This document shows, in pieces, positions 17,085 through 25,947 of a stretch of DNA of 64,000 nt. How positions within the stretch are numbered: position 1 is the first letter of the stretch; every line of letters begins with the position of its first letter. The stretch is from Carnimonas bestiolae (GTDB lineage: Bacteria > Pseudomonadota > Gammaproteobacteria > Pseudomonadales > Halomonadaceae), in NCBI RefSeq assembly GCF_051251125.1, contig NZ_JBPCZL010000001.1. One strand, written 5' to 3'. The notes beneath the pieces are model-generated. The model searched no databases and was not told the DNA's origin. It was given only the letters and a program-made list of their open reading frames with translations. The translations under genes and the position numbers were made by a program.

Positions 17085-18086
17085 TTAGCTATCCTGCTTG
17101 CCTTGGCTGCGTTTCGATTTCCACAGGCTCGCGAGCGTTGTTATCACCAGTATCGACACAATCACTGTCAGCGACACTCCGGTGGAAATTTCTGGGATGT
17201 TCGTGAGCGGCTGGCCGTGATTAAGAAATGGCAGGCTGTTCTCATGCAGTGCTTCAAGCACCAGCTTCACGCCGATAAATGCCAGCACCAGCGATAGCCC
17301 CGCCCCCAAATAAACCAAGCGCTCCAGCAGTCCCTCCAGCAGGAAGAACATCTGCAGCAGCCCCAGCAGCGCAAAGACATTGGCGGTAAACACAATGTAC
17401 GGCGCCTGCGTCAGGCCGTAGATGGCGGGTATCGAGTCCAGCGCGAATACAATATCGGTGAGCCCCAGGGCAAGAATCACCAGCACCATCGGGGTAAGCA
17501 TTTTTTTACCGTTAATGCGCGTTACCACACGATTACCGTCAAAGCTGTCGGAAATCGACAAGTGGCGCTGGAAAAAGCGCACTACCGCATTGGGCTTAAA
17601 GTCGTTATCGCTATCGTTGTCGGTATGGGTAATGCTTTCGATGGCTAGCTTGACCGCGGTGTAAAGCAGGAAGGCGCCGAAGATATAAAACACCCAGCTA
17701 AACTGATGGATGATGGCCGCACCCGCCGCGATAAAAATGCCGCGCAGCACCAATGCCAGCACAATACCGATCATCAGCGCCTTCTGCTGGGCAGGAGCAG
17801 GCACGCTGAACTTCGCCAGAATAATCGAGAACACGAACAGGTTATCGACGGACAGGCTTTTCTCCGTCACGAAACCGGCAAAAAACTCAGCGCCATGCTG
17901 ACTCCCCCACACCTGCCAGACACCTACGCCAAAAGCGCACGCCAGCAGCACATAGGCAATCGACCAGCCAAGCGACTCACGAAACGTGGGCACATGGGGG
18001 CGACGCACATGGGCAAAGAAATCAAACAGGAAAAGAAAAGCGACAACTGCGAGGGTAATCCCCCAAATCCAATCGGGAACGTGCAT
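17085..18086 (-). CDS. TerC/Alx-family integral membrane protein
   Basis: This 333-residue, roughly nine-span membrane protein has the two TerC motifs, KSLSVDNLFVF (acidic residues in the membrane) and FALDSIPAI. The Alx branch of TerC proteins is linked to manganese export and to folding or metalation of exoenzymes. A charged loop (residues ~155-195) and a basic C-tail KSKRSQGKQDS face the cytoplasm by prediction. A yybP-ykoY-type leader lies upstream at 18147-18258, which supports a manganese role. It was once annotated as a tellurite-resistance protein, but no ter operon is present here. Confidence 0.93.
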   Translation of the reverse strand: MHVPDWIWGITLAVVAFLFLFDFFAHVRRPHVPTFRESLGWSIAYVLLACAFGVGVWQVWGSQHGAEFFAGFVTEKSLSVDNLFVFSIILAKFSVPAPAQQKALMIGIVLALVLRGIFIAAGAAIIHQFSWVFYIFGAFLLYTAVKLAIESITHTDNDSDNDFKPNAVVRFFQRHLSISDSFDGNRVVTRINGKKMLTPMVLVILALGLTDIVFALDSIPAIYGLTQAPYIVFTANVFALLGLLQMFFLLEGLLERLVYLGAGLSLVLAFIGVKLVLEALHENSLPFLNHGQPLTNIPEISTGVSLTVIVSILVITTLASLWKSKRSQGKQDS

Positions 18087-18146
18087 ACGAAGGCTCCGGC
18101 AAACAAGACGTGGGCCCGGTCAACAATGCGAACGGGCGGGTTTACC
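18087..18146 (-). promoter_or_regulatory. Expression platform with sequestered ribosome site, terC
   Basis: The ribosome site of terC reads CCGGAG on the minus strand (18095-18100). It is perfectly complementary to CTCCGG (18145-18150), which overlaps the 3' strand of the leader's closing helix. Pairing with P1 and pairing with the ribosome site are therefore mutually exclusive. This predicts translation switched on when the aptamer closes, as known for the alx-type manganese leaders. Confidence 0.55.
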
Positions 18147-18258
18147 GGAGGTCTCTTCCGCGCTTTCAAGGGCGCCGCTGCCTCCGGAGCCTTGAGGGCT
18201 CGTGATGACGAAGACAGCATCAGGGCGCCTACAGGCGCCATGGGGAATACTCCCCTCC
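18147..18258 (-). ncRNA. yybP-ykoY-type (manganese) riboswitch
   Basis: Read on the minus strand, the element starts with GGAGGGGAGTA and ends with GAGACCTCC. GGAGG pairs with CCTCC to form P1, and the GGGGAGTA and AGAGACC strands are the conserved internal-loop signature of this class. Between them are a GGCGCC hairpin (TGTA loop), a TCATCACGAGCCC stretch and a second GC-rich arm. The position directly before a terC/alx homolog is the classical genomic context. I could not fold it; a covariance-model search (RF00080) would settle it. Confidence 0.75.
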
Positions 18259-18477
18259 ATTGCGCGCAGTGTGCGCGAGCATCGCGAACAAAGCAACCGA
18301 TATCTTGACCAGCCGCACTGGTGATCGCTCACCAATGGCGTATGCTTGAAGAGCGCTCACGATGGTCGCATGGGCAACACTGCGCAGCGCGACATCACGA
18401 GTTAGCAGGAGTGCTAGCTGCCTCCCGGGTACAGATTTCCCTTCCGCCGCATGCTTTTCAACGCAGTGAGGCCATGT

Positions 18478-20271
18478 ATGTCATCTGGATACCGTCAGAA
18501 CCTACCCACCGTGACGCTGCTATCCCGCGACGATTTTCGCCAGCGCGCGCTTAACGAGCTGAACAACGTGTACGGCGAGCAGCAAGGTGAGGCTCTACTG
18601 CAGCGCCTGCTGGCACTTATCGATGAGCATCCCATTGCCTCAACCGCTGCACCGCCCGACACGCTGTGGGACCAACGCTCGCAGGTGTTGATCTGCTATG
18701 GCGACAACCTGCTCGCCGATGCCGCTAACCACGAGGTACCGCTGCAAGCGCTGGCCAGCTTCCTCGATAATCATCTCGCCAATACCTTCAGCAGTGTTCA
18801 CATCCTGCCGTTTTTTCCGTGGAGTTCAGACGACGGCTTTTCGGTGGTGCACTACCGTGATATCAATCCCGATCTCGGCGATTGGGACGATATTCATCGC
18901 ATCGCACGCCGCTACCAGCTGATGGCGGATTTGGTCGTCAACCATATCTCGCGCGAATCACTGTGGTTTACCGACTATCTGGCGGGCAGTCAGCCGGGCC
19001 GCGACTACTTTATCGAGCTACCCAAGGATACCGACGTGTCGATGGTAACGCGGCCGCGCGCCAGTCCGCTGCTGACGCCTGTGTACACCCGCCGCGGCAA
19101 GCGCTACGTGTGGGCGACCTTCTCCAAGGATCAAATCGATCTTAACTACGCCAACCCCGACGTACTGCTTGAGATGATGGGTATCCTGATCAACTACCTA
19201 CAGCAAGGGGTAAGACTGATACGCCTCGATGCGGTGGCTTATTTGTGGAAGGAGCTCGGCACCGCCTGCGTGCACCTGCCGCAAACGCATGCACTGGTGC
19301 GTCTAATGCGGGCAATTGTCGATTACCTGACGCCGGGCGCGCTGATCATCACCGAAACCAATGTGCCGCATCAGGAAAATCTGAGCTATTTCGGTGATCT
19401 GGAAAAACGTCAGGCACCTGAAGCGAACATGGTGTATCAGTTCACCTTGCCCCCGCTGCTGGTGCATACCCTGACCTCAGGCGATGCCACGCCGCTCTCG
19501 CAATGGGCTGCTTCGTTACCTGACCTTCCCGCCGACTGTACCTTCTTCAACTTTACCGCCAGCCATGACGGCATTGGCGTGCGAGCGCTCGAGGGACTGC
19601 TGCCCCAGCATGACATCGACCAGATGCTGGAGCTGATGAAACGCTTTGGCGGCTACATCAGCATGAAGGCAAACCCCGACGGCACTGACTCGCCCTACGA
19701 AATCAACATCACCTACTTCGACGCCATGAAAGGTACCCGCGGTGGCGAAGATGCCTGGCAAATCATTCGCTTTCTGTGCAGCCAATCGATCATGCTGGGC
19801 CTACAGGGTATTCCCGGGGTTTACTTCCACAGCCTCACCGGCACTACCAACGACTACGCTAACGTCTCGCGTAATGGCGGCTTGCGCGCCATCAACCGCA
19901 AGAAGTGGCGAACCCAGGAACTTAACGACCAGTTGGCGGCAGTTACCCCCACGCGCTTTGTCTTCAAGGCGATGACACAACTGCTTGGCAAGCGCCGGCA
20001 GGAGCCCTGCTTTCATCCCTCAAGCCCGCAGCAAGTGCTCGACTTCGGCGAAGGTATCTTCGCCTTCCAGCGTGGCCCGCTTGACGATGGCCGACTGCTG
20101 CTTGCCATTCATAACGTCACCCGTCATCCGATCAACGTTAGGCTGCCAGAGCAGTTCACTCGGCGCGAATGGCGCGAACTGATGGGACACCTGCACGTCA
20201 AAGACGGCTGTTTCGAGCTGAAGCCCTACTACAGCGCTTGGTTGGTAAGTGAGGGCAACGACGGCGCATGA
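18478..20271 (+). CDS. GH13 sugar phosphorylase, probable glucosylglycerate phosphorylase
   Basis: This 597-residue enzyme belongs to the GH13_18 sucrose phosphorylase/glucosylglycerate phosphorylase group, which cleaves alpha-glucosides with phosphate to glucose 1-phosphate. Catalytic residues are Asp251 in LIRLDAVAY, Glu293 in IITETNVPH and Asp364 in TASHDGIG. The N-terminal HILPFFPWSSDDGFSVVHY is typical of the group. A GpgS-like synthase and an MpgP/GpgP-like phosphatase follow convergently, which favours glucosylglycerate over sucrose. I chose the ATG at 18478 (GAGG eight bases upstream) over one at 18451. The gene is not fused to ABC sugar-uptake genes. Substrate is inferred from context. 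Confidence 0.85.
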   Translation: MSSGYRQNLPTVTLLSRDDFRQRALNELNNVYGEQQGEALLQRLLALIDEHPIASTAAPPDTLWDQRSQVLICYGDNLLADAANHEVPLQALASFLDNHLANTFSSVHILPFFPWSSDDGFSVVHYRDINPDLGDWDDIHRIARRYQLMADLVVNHISRESLWFTDYLAGSQPGRDYFIELPKDTDVSMVTRPRASPLLTPVYTRRGKRYVWATFSKDQIDLNYANPDVLLEMMGILINYLQQGVRLIRLDAVAYLWKELGTACVHLPQTHALVRLMRAIVDYLTPGALIITETNVPHQENLSYFGDLEKRQAPEANMVYQFTLPPLLVHTLTSGDATPLSQWAASLPDLPADCTFFNFTASHDGIGVRALEGLLPQHDIDQMLELMKRFGGYISMKANPDGTDSPYEINITYFDAMKGTRGGEDAWQIIRFLCSQSIMLGLQGIPGVYFHSLTGTTNDYANVSRNGGLRAINRKKWRTQELNDQLAAVTPTRFVFKAMTQLLGKRRQEPCFHPSSPQQVLDFGEGIFAFQRGPLDDGRLLLAIHNVTRHPINVRLPEQFTRREWRELMGHLHVKDGCFELKPYYSAWLVSEGNDGA

Positions 20272-20356
20272 TGGCGCCTGCTCAACGCAAATGCCCCGCG
20301 GTCTGCCGCGCATCTCGGGCAGGCCGCCGGGCTGACGGAATAGCACCAGCGTTGTG

Positions 20357-20377
20357 AGAAAAAAGCGGTTATCGCTT
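20357..20377 (-). terminator. Short terminator after the synthase gene
   Basis: On the minus strand AAGCG-ATAAC-CGCTT runs into TTTTTTCTC. The stem is only 5 bp, but the T tract is good and it sits 12 bases past the stop codon. Confidence 0.45.
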
Positions 20378-20388
20378 GGGGGCTAGCA

Positions 20389-21612
20389 CTAGACCTCCCC
20401 TTTATTGTCGAGCTCGACTGCTTCGTACATCCGCTTGAGATGTTCGGGGAAGGCTGACTGAATGCGATTCCAGCTGGGAATAAACGGCTTGTCATCGCGG
20501 GGTGTCTCGAGGAAATCGATGCCAGCGTCCGACACCACCTGAGTGAACAACTCTACGGTCGCCTCTTCGGTATGGCGGTCGAGGGTGAGGCCGTTCATCA
20601 GCGCGTCGTGGTAATAATTTTCGATCATATCGAGAGCGGTACGATAGTACGTTGCTTTCAGCGTGCGCAGCGACTCGCTGGGAATTTGCACGCCCAGCGT
20701 CGACAGTTTGCGAAACAGCGCTTTAGTGATATCCAGCGCCATGCGCGATAGTCCTGCGCTGCGATCCTGCTCCGATAACGGCTGATGCTTGTGATCGTAG
20801 TTGTCGGCGATGTCGACCTGGCACAAGCGCCGCGAGCCATAGTTACGATGCACCTCTGACAGCACCCCAATTTCCAGCCCCCAGTCGCTGGGGATACGAA
20901 TATTGCTCAATACATCGGTGAGCATCGCGAACTCGCCCGAAAGCGGATAGCGATAGCTCGAAAGATAATTGAGATATTCGGACGGGCCGTAAATGGTTTG
21001 CATGGCACGCAGCAACGGCGTTACCAGCAAACGCCCCACCCGCCCGTTCAGGCGACCGCCGGACACGCGAGCATAGTAGCCTTTGCAAAACTCGTAATTG
21101 ATGCGTGGATGCACGATGGGATATAGCAAGCGTGCCAGCATGTCGCGCCGGTAAGTCAGGATATCCGCGTCGTGAAGCGCTACTGCCGCGGTGCGCCGAG
21201 ACGCCAGCGTATAGCCGGAGCAAAACCATACGTTACGCCCCTTGCCAGGTTCGGTGGGCGATAGGCCTTTCGACTGCAATTCTTCATCAAGCTCACGCAG
21301 GCGCGGCCCGTCGTTCCACAGAATGCGGTGACGCTGCGGCAGGCGCGAAAAGAATTCGCGCGCATAATTGAATTGGTCGCGGTCGGCGCGATCAAGGCCG
21401 ATGGTAATTTCAGTCAGGTAAGGCACCTTCGACAATTCATCGACAATACGCGAGAGCGCAGGGCCTTCCAGCTCAGAGAAAAGTGACGGAATAATCAGCC
21501 CCATCGGGCGACGACGGGAAAAGCGCTTTAACTCTTCTTCCAGCGACTCTACCGGACGATCTGCCAGGCTATGCAGCGTGGTAATCACACCATCCTGATG
21601 GAAATCACTCAT
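20389..21612 (-). CDS. gpgS: Glucosyl-3-phosphoglycerate synthase-like glycosyltransferase
   Basis: This 407-residue GT81/GT2-type transferase is predicted to join glucose from a nucleotide sugar to 3-phosphoglycerate, the first step to glucosylglycerate. The nucleotide-binding region includes GLIIPSLFSEL and ITIGLDRAD, and the metal-binding DxD is D148-A-D150 in ALHDADI. Conserved PLSGEFAM and DWGLEIGVLSEV also fit GpgS. The true start is the ATG at 21612 behind GAGGAGG; an upstream TTG at 21633 precedes that ribosome site. The matching phosphatase gene is the next upstream on the same strand, and a candidate phosphorylase is convergent. Confidence 0.82.
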   Translation of the reverse strand: MSDFHQDGVITTLHSLADRPVESLEEELKRFSRRRPMGLIIPSLFSELEGPALSRIVDELSKVPYLTEITIGLDRADRDQFNYAREFFSRLPQRHRILWNDGPRLRELDEELQSKGLSPTEPGKGRNVWFCSGYTLASRRTAAVALHDADILTYRRDMLARLLYPIVHPRINYEFCKGYYARVSGGRLNGRVGRLLVTPLLRAMQTIYGPSEYLNYLSSYRYPLSGEFAMLTDVLSNIRIPSDWGLEIGVLSEVHRNYGSRRLCQVDIADNYDHKHQPLSEQDRSAGLSRMALDITKALFRKLSTLGVQIPSESLRTLKATYYRTALDMIENYYHDALMNGLTLDRHTEEATVELFTQVVSDAGIDFLETPRDDKPFIPSWNRIQSAFPEHLKRMYEAVELDNKGEV

Positions 21613-21933
21613 AACGCTCCTCCTCTCGATCAACGGCTAGCAGCGGCGATGTTGATGCAATACCGCGTACGGGGGTAACGGTGCTGGCGATGACGTGCTC
21701 GTTCTTTATAGCACAGCGCTAAGCAGCGATTGGCAAGTGCTATAGGCGAAAGCGCCCGCCCAACACGACGATTGTTATTATGCGTGCTTCTGTTTGGCGG
21801 TTTCCCGGAAAGCGGGGGTATGAACAAACTAGACGAGAATAGTCGAAAAAGCGCGCCGGTGGAGCACTAACATTGGAGGACGGTTGGCAACATCGCCGTT
21901 ACAAGATGCCGCCCAGACACCGAATGGCGCTTC
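21613..21933. other. Intergenic region, phosphatase / synthase
   Basis: These 321 bases lie between two genes on the minus strand and hold no credible gene. The length suggests that the synthase has its own promoter, but I see no clear element. Confidence 0.5.
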
Positions 21934-22737
21934 TTATACCTTCCTCAGCCAATGATCCAGTCCTTCACACCAGCCTGTCGGCCCCGACTGCAGGGTAAGG
22001 TAGCAGCGCGCCTTTAGCTCGCGGGGAAGCTGCACCCGCGAAGCATCGTTACGAATCAGCACCGGCATGTCGGCTGCGCTCAGCATGGCAATATCGTTGG
22101 CTCCATCGCCTAATGCAAGGCAGCGGCACTGGTGGCCGAACAGCGTCGAGTAGCGCGCTTTCAGCCATATAAGCGCCCTTCCCTTATCGACATCTTTCGC
22201 CACCACATGGACGAAACGCCCGCCGCGCACGGTGGTGAGCTGATGCTGCGCCAGCGCCTGCGTAAACGCCTCGAGCCGCTGCTCATTCTCATGCCATAGC
22301 AGCGGCTCGGTAGCTTCACGCTGCCAGGCGAGCTTAGCCTTGGGAAGCGGCAGCCCGGTCCACTCGGCCACCCGCTGCGGCGTTACGTCACCAAAGCCTT
22401 CAAATGCAAAGCCCTGAGCGCGAAGCTCAGCCAGCACCCGACGAATATGCCCAATATCAGCCCCTAGGGTGACGACAGCGCCCTCCTGTTGCTGCCGCCA
22501 GCGCGGCGGAAGCAAGATCGCCGCGCCGTTTTCCACCACACAGGGGGCATCGCTGGTGCCCAGCTCAGCGGATAACGCCGACACTTCGGCGCGTGTTTTG
22601 CTGGAATTGATGATCAGAGGAATGTTGGCGCGGCGCAGTTGCGCTAGCCATGCCGATGCGGGTGCCCAAGAGTAGCTGTGGTGATCCAGCAGTGATCCAT
22701 CGAGATCGGTGAATATCAGCAGCGCCGCGCGGGGCAT
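21934..22737 (-). CDS. HAD-family mannosyl/glucosyl-3-phosphoglycerate phosphatase
   Basis: This 267-residue HAD-IIB phosphatase resembles mannosyl-3-phosphoglycerate phosphatase and YedP. It shows motif I FTDLDGSLLD, motif II INSSKTRAEV, the Lys of KDVDKGRAL and motif IV GDGANDIAML. Next to a GpgS-like synthase it would dephosphorylate glucosyl-3-phosphoglycerate to the compatible solute glucosylglycerate. I use the ATG at 22737, six bases after AGGAG; the ATG at 22743 sits too close to that site. Substrate preference (gluco or manno) is not readable. Confidence 0.85.
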   Translation of the reverse strand: MPRAALLIFTDLDGSLLDHHSYSWAPASAWLAQLRRANIPLIINSSKTRAEVSALSAELGTSDAPCVVENGAAILLPPRWRQQQEGAVVTLGADIGHIRRVLAELRAQGFAFEGFGDVTPQRVAEWTGLPLPKAKLAWQREATEPLLWHENEQRLEAFTQALAQHQLTTVRGGRFVHVVAKDVDKGRALIWLKARYSTLFGHQCRCLALGDGANDIAMLSAADMPVLIRNDASRVQLPRELKARCYLTLQSGPTGWCEGLDHWLRKV

Positions 22738-22891
22738 GAGCATCTCCTGCCTAAACGGGGACGGGGCGCGATGCGATTGCCGGACCAGCGCGCCACCCTA
22801 TGTCACGCAGTATGCCGCCGATCGCCGATAAGTGCGATAACACTGTCGTGACACTCCCCTAGCAAGGCATGAAAGCATCCAGAAAGCCGCG

Positions 22892-23959
22892 CTACAGTGC
22901 TTCGTACTCCGGCATTACCGTCTCGGGGCGGAATGGCGCAAGGTACCGCTCATCGATAACGACCGGCTCACGATCCATGCGCGCAATAGCGTCGGCGAAG
23001 GCCGCTTCGTCGGTCATTGGCACCAGATAATCCTGAAGCTCATAAAGCAACGTTTCTCGCGGCCCTGACGGGCAGTCGACGCTGACCAGCGGCGTTTTCA
23101 GCATCAGCGACTCAACCAGCACGCGCGGCAGGCCTTCGGCGTCGGAGGCCAACACCAGAAACTTGGCGCGCTGAATATACGGGTAAGGATTGGTGGTGAA
23201 GTCCATCATCAACACGCGATCCCGCACACCGTTGTCGTCGATCGCTTTTTCTATGCGCTGATGATCTTCCGGTTTGCCTTTGCCCATGATGATCAGCGGA
23301 GTGGTAACGCCACTGGCGGCGTAGGCGCGCAGCAGCCGATCGTGGCGCTTGCGAGGTTCCAGCGTGCCTAGGCTCAAGATGAATTCGGGCACCGGAAATT
23401 CCGTTGGCTCGTCGGCAAACGCTCTGAACATCTCAGGGTCGTAGGGCTCGTAGATAGTGCGCGCGAACGACGGCTCCAATCCCACGATATGCAGCAGATC
23501 GTCAAGCAACCCGTGGGAAACGGTAATGATCTTGCGTCCATCGTAGAACTCATGGTCTTTCGCGTAACGCTTGCGCCTAGCCTCTTCGCTCATCGGCGAC
23601 GAGGTCACGTTGCCCTTGATCATGAAGTAAAGATTAGGGTGCCTGACGTGGCGGGTAATTTTATCGGCGGAGCATGAGAACACCGTATCAGGCTTGAACT
23701 CCGCGAATGCTTTTTCAAGCTGCCGAGCCTGCCATTTCTCGATCCAGGGCATGTTGAACGCCCGCGTCCATTGATTATGGATCCCCAGATTCACCACCTC
23801 TAACCCAGCGGGAATGGTCTGCTCAATCACGTCCCTCATGATGTAAAAGCGTACGATATTGCCGCGCTTGCGCAGTTCGTCGGCGGTATACAGCAATGAT
23901 TTTTCAGCACCGCCGCCGAACAAATCTTTCATCACAAAGGCGAAACGCTTGGCACACAT
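22892..23959 (-). CDS. GT4 glycosyltransferase
   Basis: This 355-residue GT-B enzyme has the N-terminal glycine-rich MKDLFGGGAEKSLLYTADEL and the GT4 C-terminal features FILSLGTLEPRKRHDRLLRAY and EGLPRVLVESL (the E-x7-E motif that binds the donor nucleotide). It probably adds a sugar to LPS core or a surface glycan. The neighbouring kinase-like gene, about 30 bases further on the same strand, and the GT9/GT2 genes support LPS core assembly. The sugar is unknown. Confidence 0.88.
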   Translation of the reverse strand: MCAKRFAFVMKDLFGGGAEKSLLYTADELRKRGNIVRFYIMRDVIEQTIPAGLEVVNLGIHNQWTRAFNMPWIEKWQARQLEKAFAEFKPDTVFSCSADKITRHVRHPNLYFMIKGNVTSSPMSEEARRKRYAKDHEFYDGRKIITVSHGLLDDLLHIVGLEPSFARTIYEPYDPEMFRAFADEPTEFPVPEFILSLGTLEPRKRHDRLLRAYAASGVTTPLIIMGKGKPEDHQRIEKAIDDNGVRDRVLMMDFTTNPYPYIQRAKFLVLASDAEGLPRVLVESLMLKTPLVSVDCPSGPRETLLYELQDYLVPMTDEAAFADAIARMDREPVVIDERYLAPFRPETVMPEYEAL

Positions 23960-23989
23960 GATGAGAATAACTCCAGACTAAGGGGTAAA

Positions 23990-24718
23990 TCAGACGTTGG
24001 GACGATAATCGGCCAGTTCAGGCAATGCATCGAACAGCTGCGCACGCGCCAGCGTCTCATAATGGGGCCCGCCCAACTTATTGGGATCGATCATTCTGGA
24101 CAGCACCCTGGCGCGCTTTTTCAACGCTCGCGGTAGCCGCTTAACGTGAGTATCGATCCACACCAAGCGGTCATCCTGCGTCACCAGAATATTGCCCATA
24201 TGCAGATCACGATGCGCGTAGCCAGCCTTGGCGAGCGCTATCACTAGCCCCATGAAGCGATCGAAGAATATGCGCTGCTCATCAGGCGCTAATTGCGCCA
24301 TGCGCTCTCTGCCAGACACCGCGCTCGCCATGTATTCCATCACAAAAACAGAGTTCAGCGGATTAGAAAGCCCCGCCGCCACACCGACACCATGACAGAG
24401 TACGGTGTGCTGCCCCACCGAACGTAAAACCTCGGCGCTTTGGTATTCATGCTTGCTATCAAAACTGCCCAGCCAGCGGGTCGAGATAACATCACGCATC
24501 AGCCACTTGAAAAAATGGGCTTGCGGGCGGTACTTGTCGCGCGAAAATTTAAGCAGCATCGAACCATCGCTGCTGAGTTGAAAATAGCTGCTGCCAATCG
24601 CCGCAAAGTGACGCGTTGAGTCGCTATCCATCATGGCGATACGCGCTGGCAGGTCCTTGACGTGACGCATGCGGTAGCGAAAATTTCCTGACGGCAGAGA
24701 GAGAGTATGCAATGTCAT
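23990..24718 (-). CDS. InaA/WaaP-type LPS kinase-like protein
   Basis: This 242-residue eukaryotic-like kinase fold protein shows the catalytic loop AHRDLHMGNILV and a following WIDTHVKR in place of DFG, as in lipopolysaccharide core kinases (WaaP, KdkA, InaA). The ATP-anchoring Lys is probably in SMLLKFSRDKYR. It likely phosphorylates a core sugar or Kdo on the cytoplasmic face of the inner membrane. It is co-directional with the GT4 gene and divergent from a GT9 gene. It has a weak ribosome site; the first ATG is used. Confidence 0.82.
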   Translation of the reverse strand: MTLHTLSLPSGNFRYRMRHVKDLPARIAMMDSDSTRHFAAIGSSYFQLSSDGSMLLKFSRDKYRPQAHFFKWLMRDVISTRWLGSFDSKHEYQSAEVLRSVGQHTVLCHGVGVAAGLSNPLNSVFVMEYMASAVSGRERMAQLAPDEQRIFFDRFMGLVIALAKAGYAHRDLHMGNILVTQDDRLVWIDTHVKRLPRALKKRARVLSRMIDPNKLGGPHYETLARAQLFDALPELADYRPNV

Positions 24719-24826
24719 GAGCGCGGGCTGGCAACACCTTGATGAACGCGTGCAATATTGGCGATGGCGAGCATCAACAAAACGCCGATGCTACACTCGC
24801 CGACATTCTATCAGGCAACGTATTAA

Positions 24827-25888
24827 ATGAAGTCAAAAAATACCCTCGATCGGCGAATCGGCAAATGGTTACTTCACCACTGGTATGATTTTCGCCCTAG
24901 CCCGCTGCACATGGCGCAGGTATCAACGGCGGTGCTGTTCATTCCACGCTTGATCGGCGATGGCATGGCCACCTTCCCAGCACTACGCGCGCTGCAAGCG
25001 TGCAACGTTGCGCAAATTATCGTGATCGCCTCGCACAGTAACAAGACGCTCTTCGAGCCGCTTGCCGCAAGCGGTGCCATTACGCTGCATACGGTGCCTT
25101 CACTACGCGATACCGCCAGCTTGAAAGCGTTAGCGCGTCGGCTTCGCCAACAGCAGAGCGGCGTCGACCTGTGCATTGATGCTTCACTGAAAGACAGCAC
25201 CGCAACCATCTCGTTCATTGGCACCTTGAAGGCCCGCTGCAATATTCAGATGAGCGGCTCTCCGATGCGCTGCTACGCACCAGTATCGCAGCGTGCTGTT
25301 GAGATGTACGAAAAGGGCGAATCGGTGCCCATCTGCTGGGCAGCGCTAATGCACGACGCAGGCATTGCGGATGTCGCGCCGCGCTTCGAACTACCGATTC
25401 CTCAGGCGATAGCGCAACAGGTAAACGCGTACGTAAAACCGCTGGGACGCTATATTGCCGTGAATCTCGATGGCAGCACCGATGACAAGCAGCTCAGTGT
25501 TGAAAAGGGAGTGCTGCTTGCCGAACACCTGTGGCGCTACTATCAATTACCGATGATCATGCTGTGCAGCCCACAGGGAGAGGAGAAGGCGCGTGCGCTA
25601 TCGCAGCGCTGTGAACACGTTACCGTGCCCGAGCTGCCGCGCTCGCTGCATCATAGTGCGGCCCTGGTAGCGGGCTCCGCTCTTACCGTTACTCCGGATA
25701 CATCGCTTCTACACGTTGCCTCTGCCCATAATGTACCGGTGATCGGCATCTATCGCCGGTACAACGGGCACTGGGTACCGCTCTCGGACAGCAACGCCAT
25801 GATCATCACGAATGGCCAGGTTGACCGACTCACCGCAGACGATATTCAAGGCGCCATCCACAAAGTGCGCGCTACCGCCCCCGAGTAG
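24827..25888 (+). CDS. GT9 (heptosyltransferase-family) glycosyltransferase, copy A
   Basis: This 353-residue protein has the GT9 N-terminal VLFIPRLIGDGMATFPALRAL and the donor-site motif TPDTSLLHVASAHNVPVIGIY. GT9 enzymes add heptose, or in some branches other sugars, to the LPS inner core. A paralog with the same architecture lies at 27078, and each copy is followed by a convergent GT2 gene. The two GT9 proteins share blocks such as RARCN, GSxMRCY, VNLDGSxDxxxxS and HWxPLSD. The acceptor is not readable. Confidence 0.88.
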   Translation: MKSKNTLDRRIGKWLLHHWYDFRPSPLHMAQVSTAVLFIPRLIGDGMATFPALRALQACNVAQIIVIASHSNKTLFEPLAASGAITLHTVPSLRDTASLKALARRLRQQQSGVDLCIDASLKDSTATISFIGTLKARCNIQMSGSPMRCYAPVSQRAVEMYEKGESVPICWAALMHDAGIADVAPRFELPIPQAIAQQVNAYVKPLGRYIAVNLDGSTDDKQLSVEKGVLLAEHLWRYYQLPMIMLCSPQGEEKARALSQRCEHVTVPELPRSLHHSAALVAGSALTVTPDTSLLHVASAHNVPVIGIYRRYNGHWVPLSDSNAMIITNGQVDRLTADDIQGAIHKVRATAPE

Positions 25889-25894
25889 CCGAAA

Positions 25895-25947
25895 AAACAA
25901 AAGCACCGTCCGCTACGCGTGTGTATACGCAGTGGGCGGCGCCTTTT
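25895..25947. terminator. Bidirectional terminator between GT9-A and GT2-A
   Basis: A long stem with a few G-T wobbles (GCACCGTCCGCT against AGTGGGCGGCGC) closed by an inner GCGT/ACGC helix is flanked by an A-rich run on the left and CTTTTATA on the right. The GT2 stop codon overlaps the T run. Confidence 0.7.
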
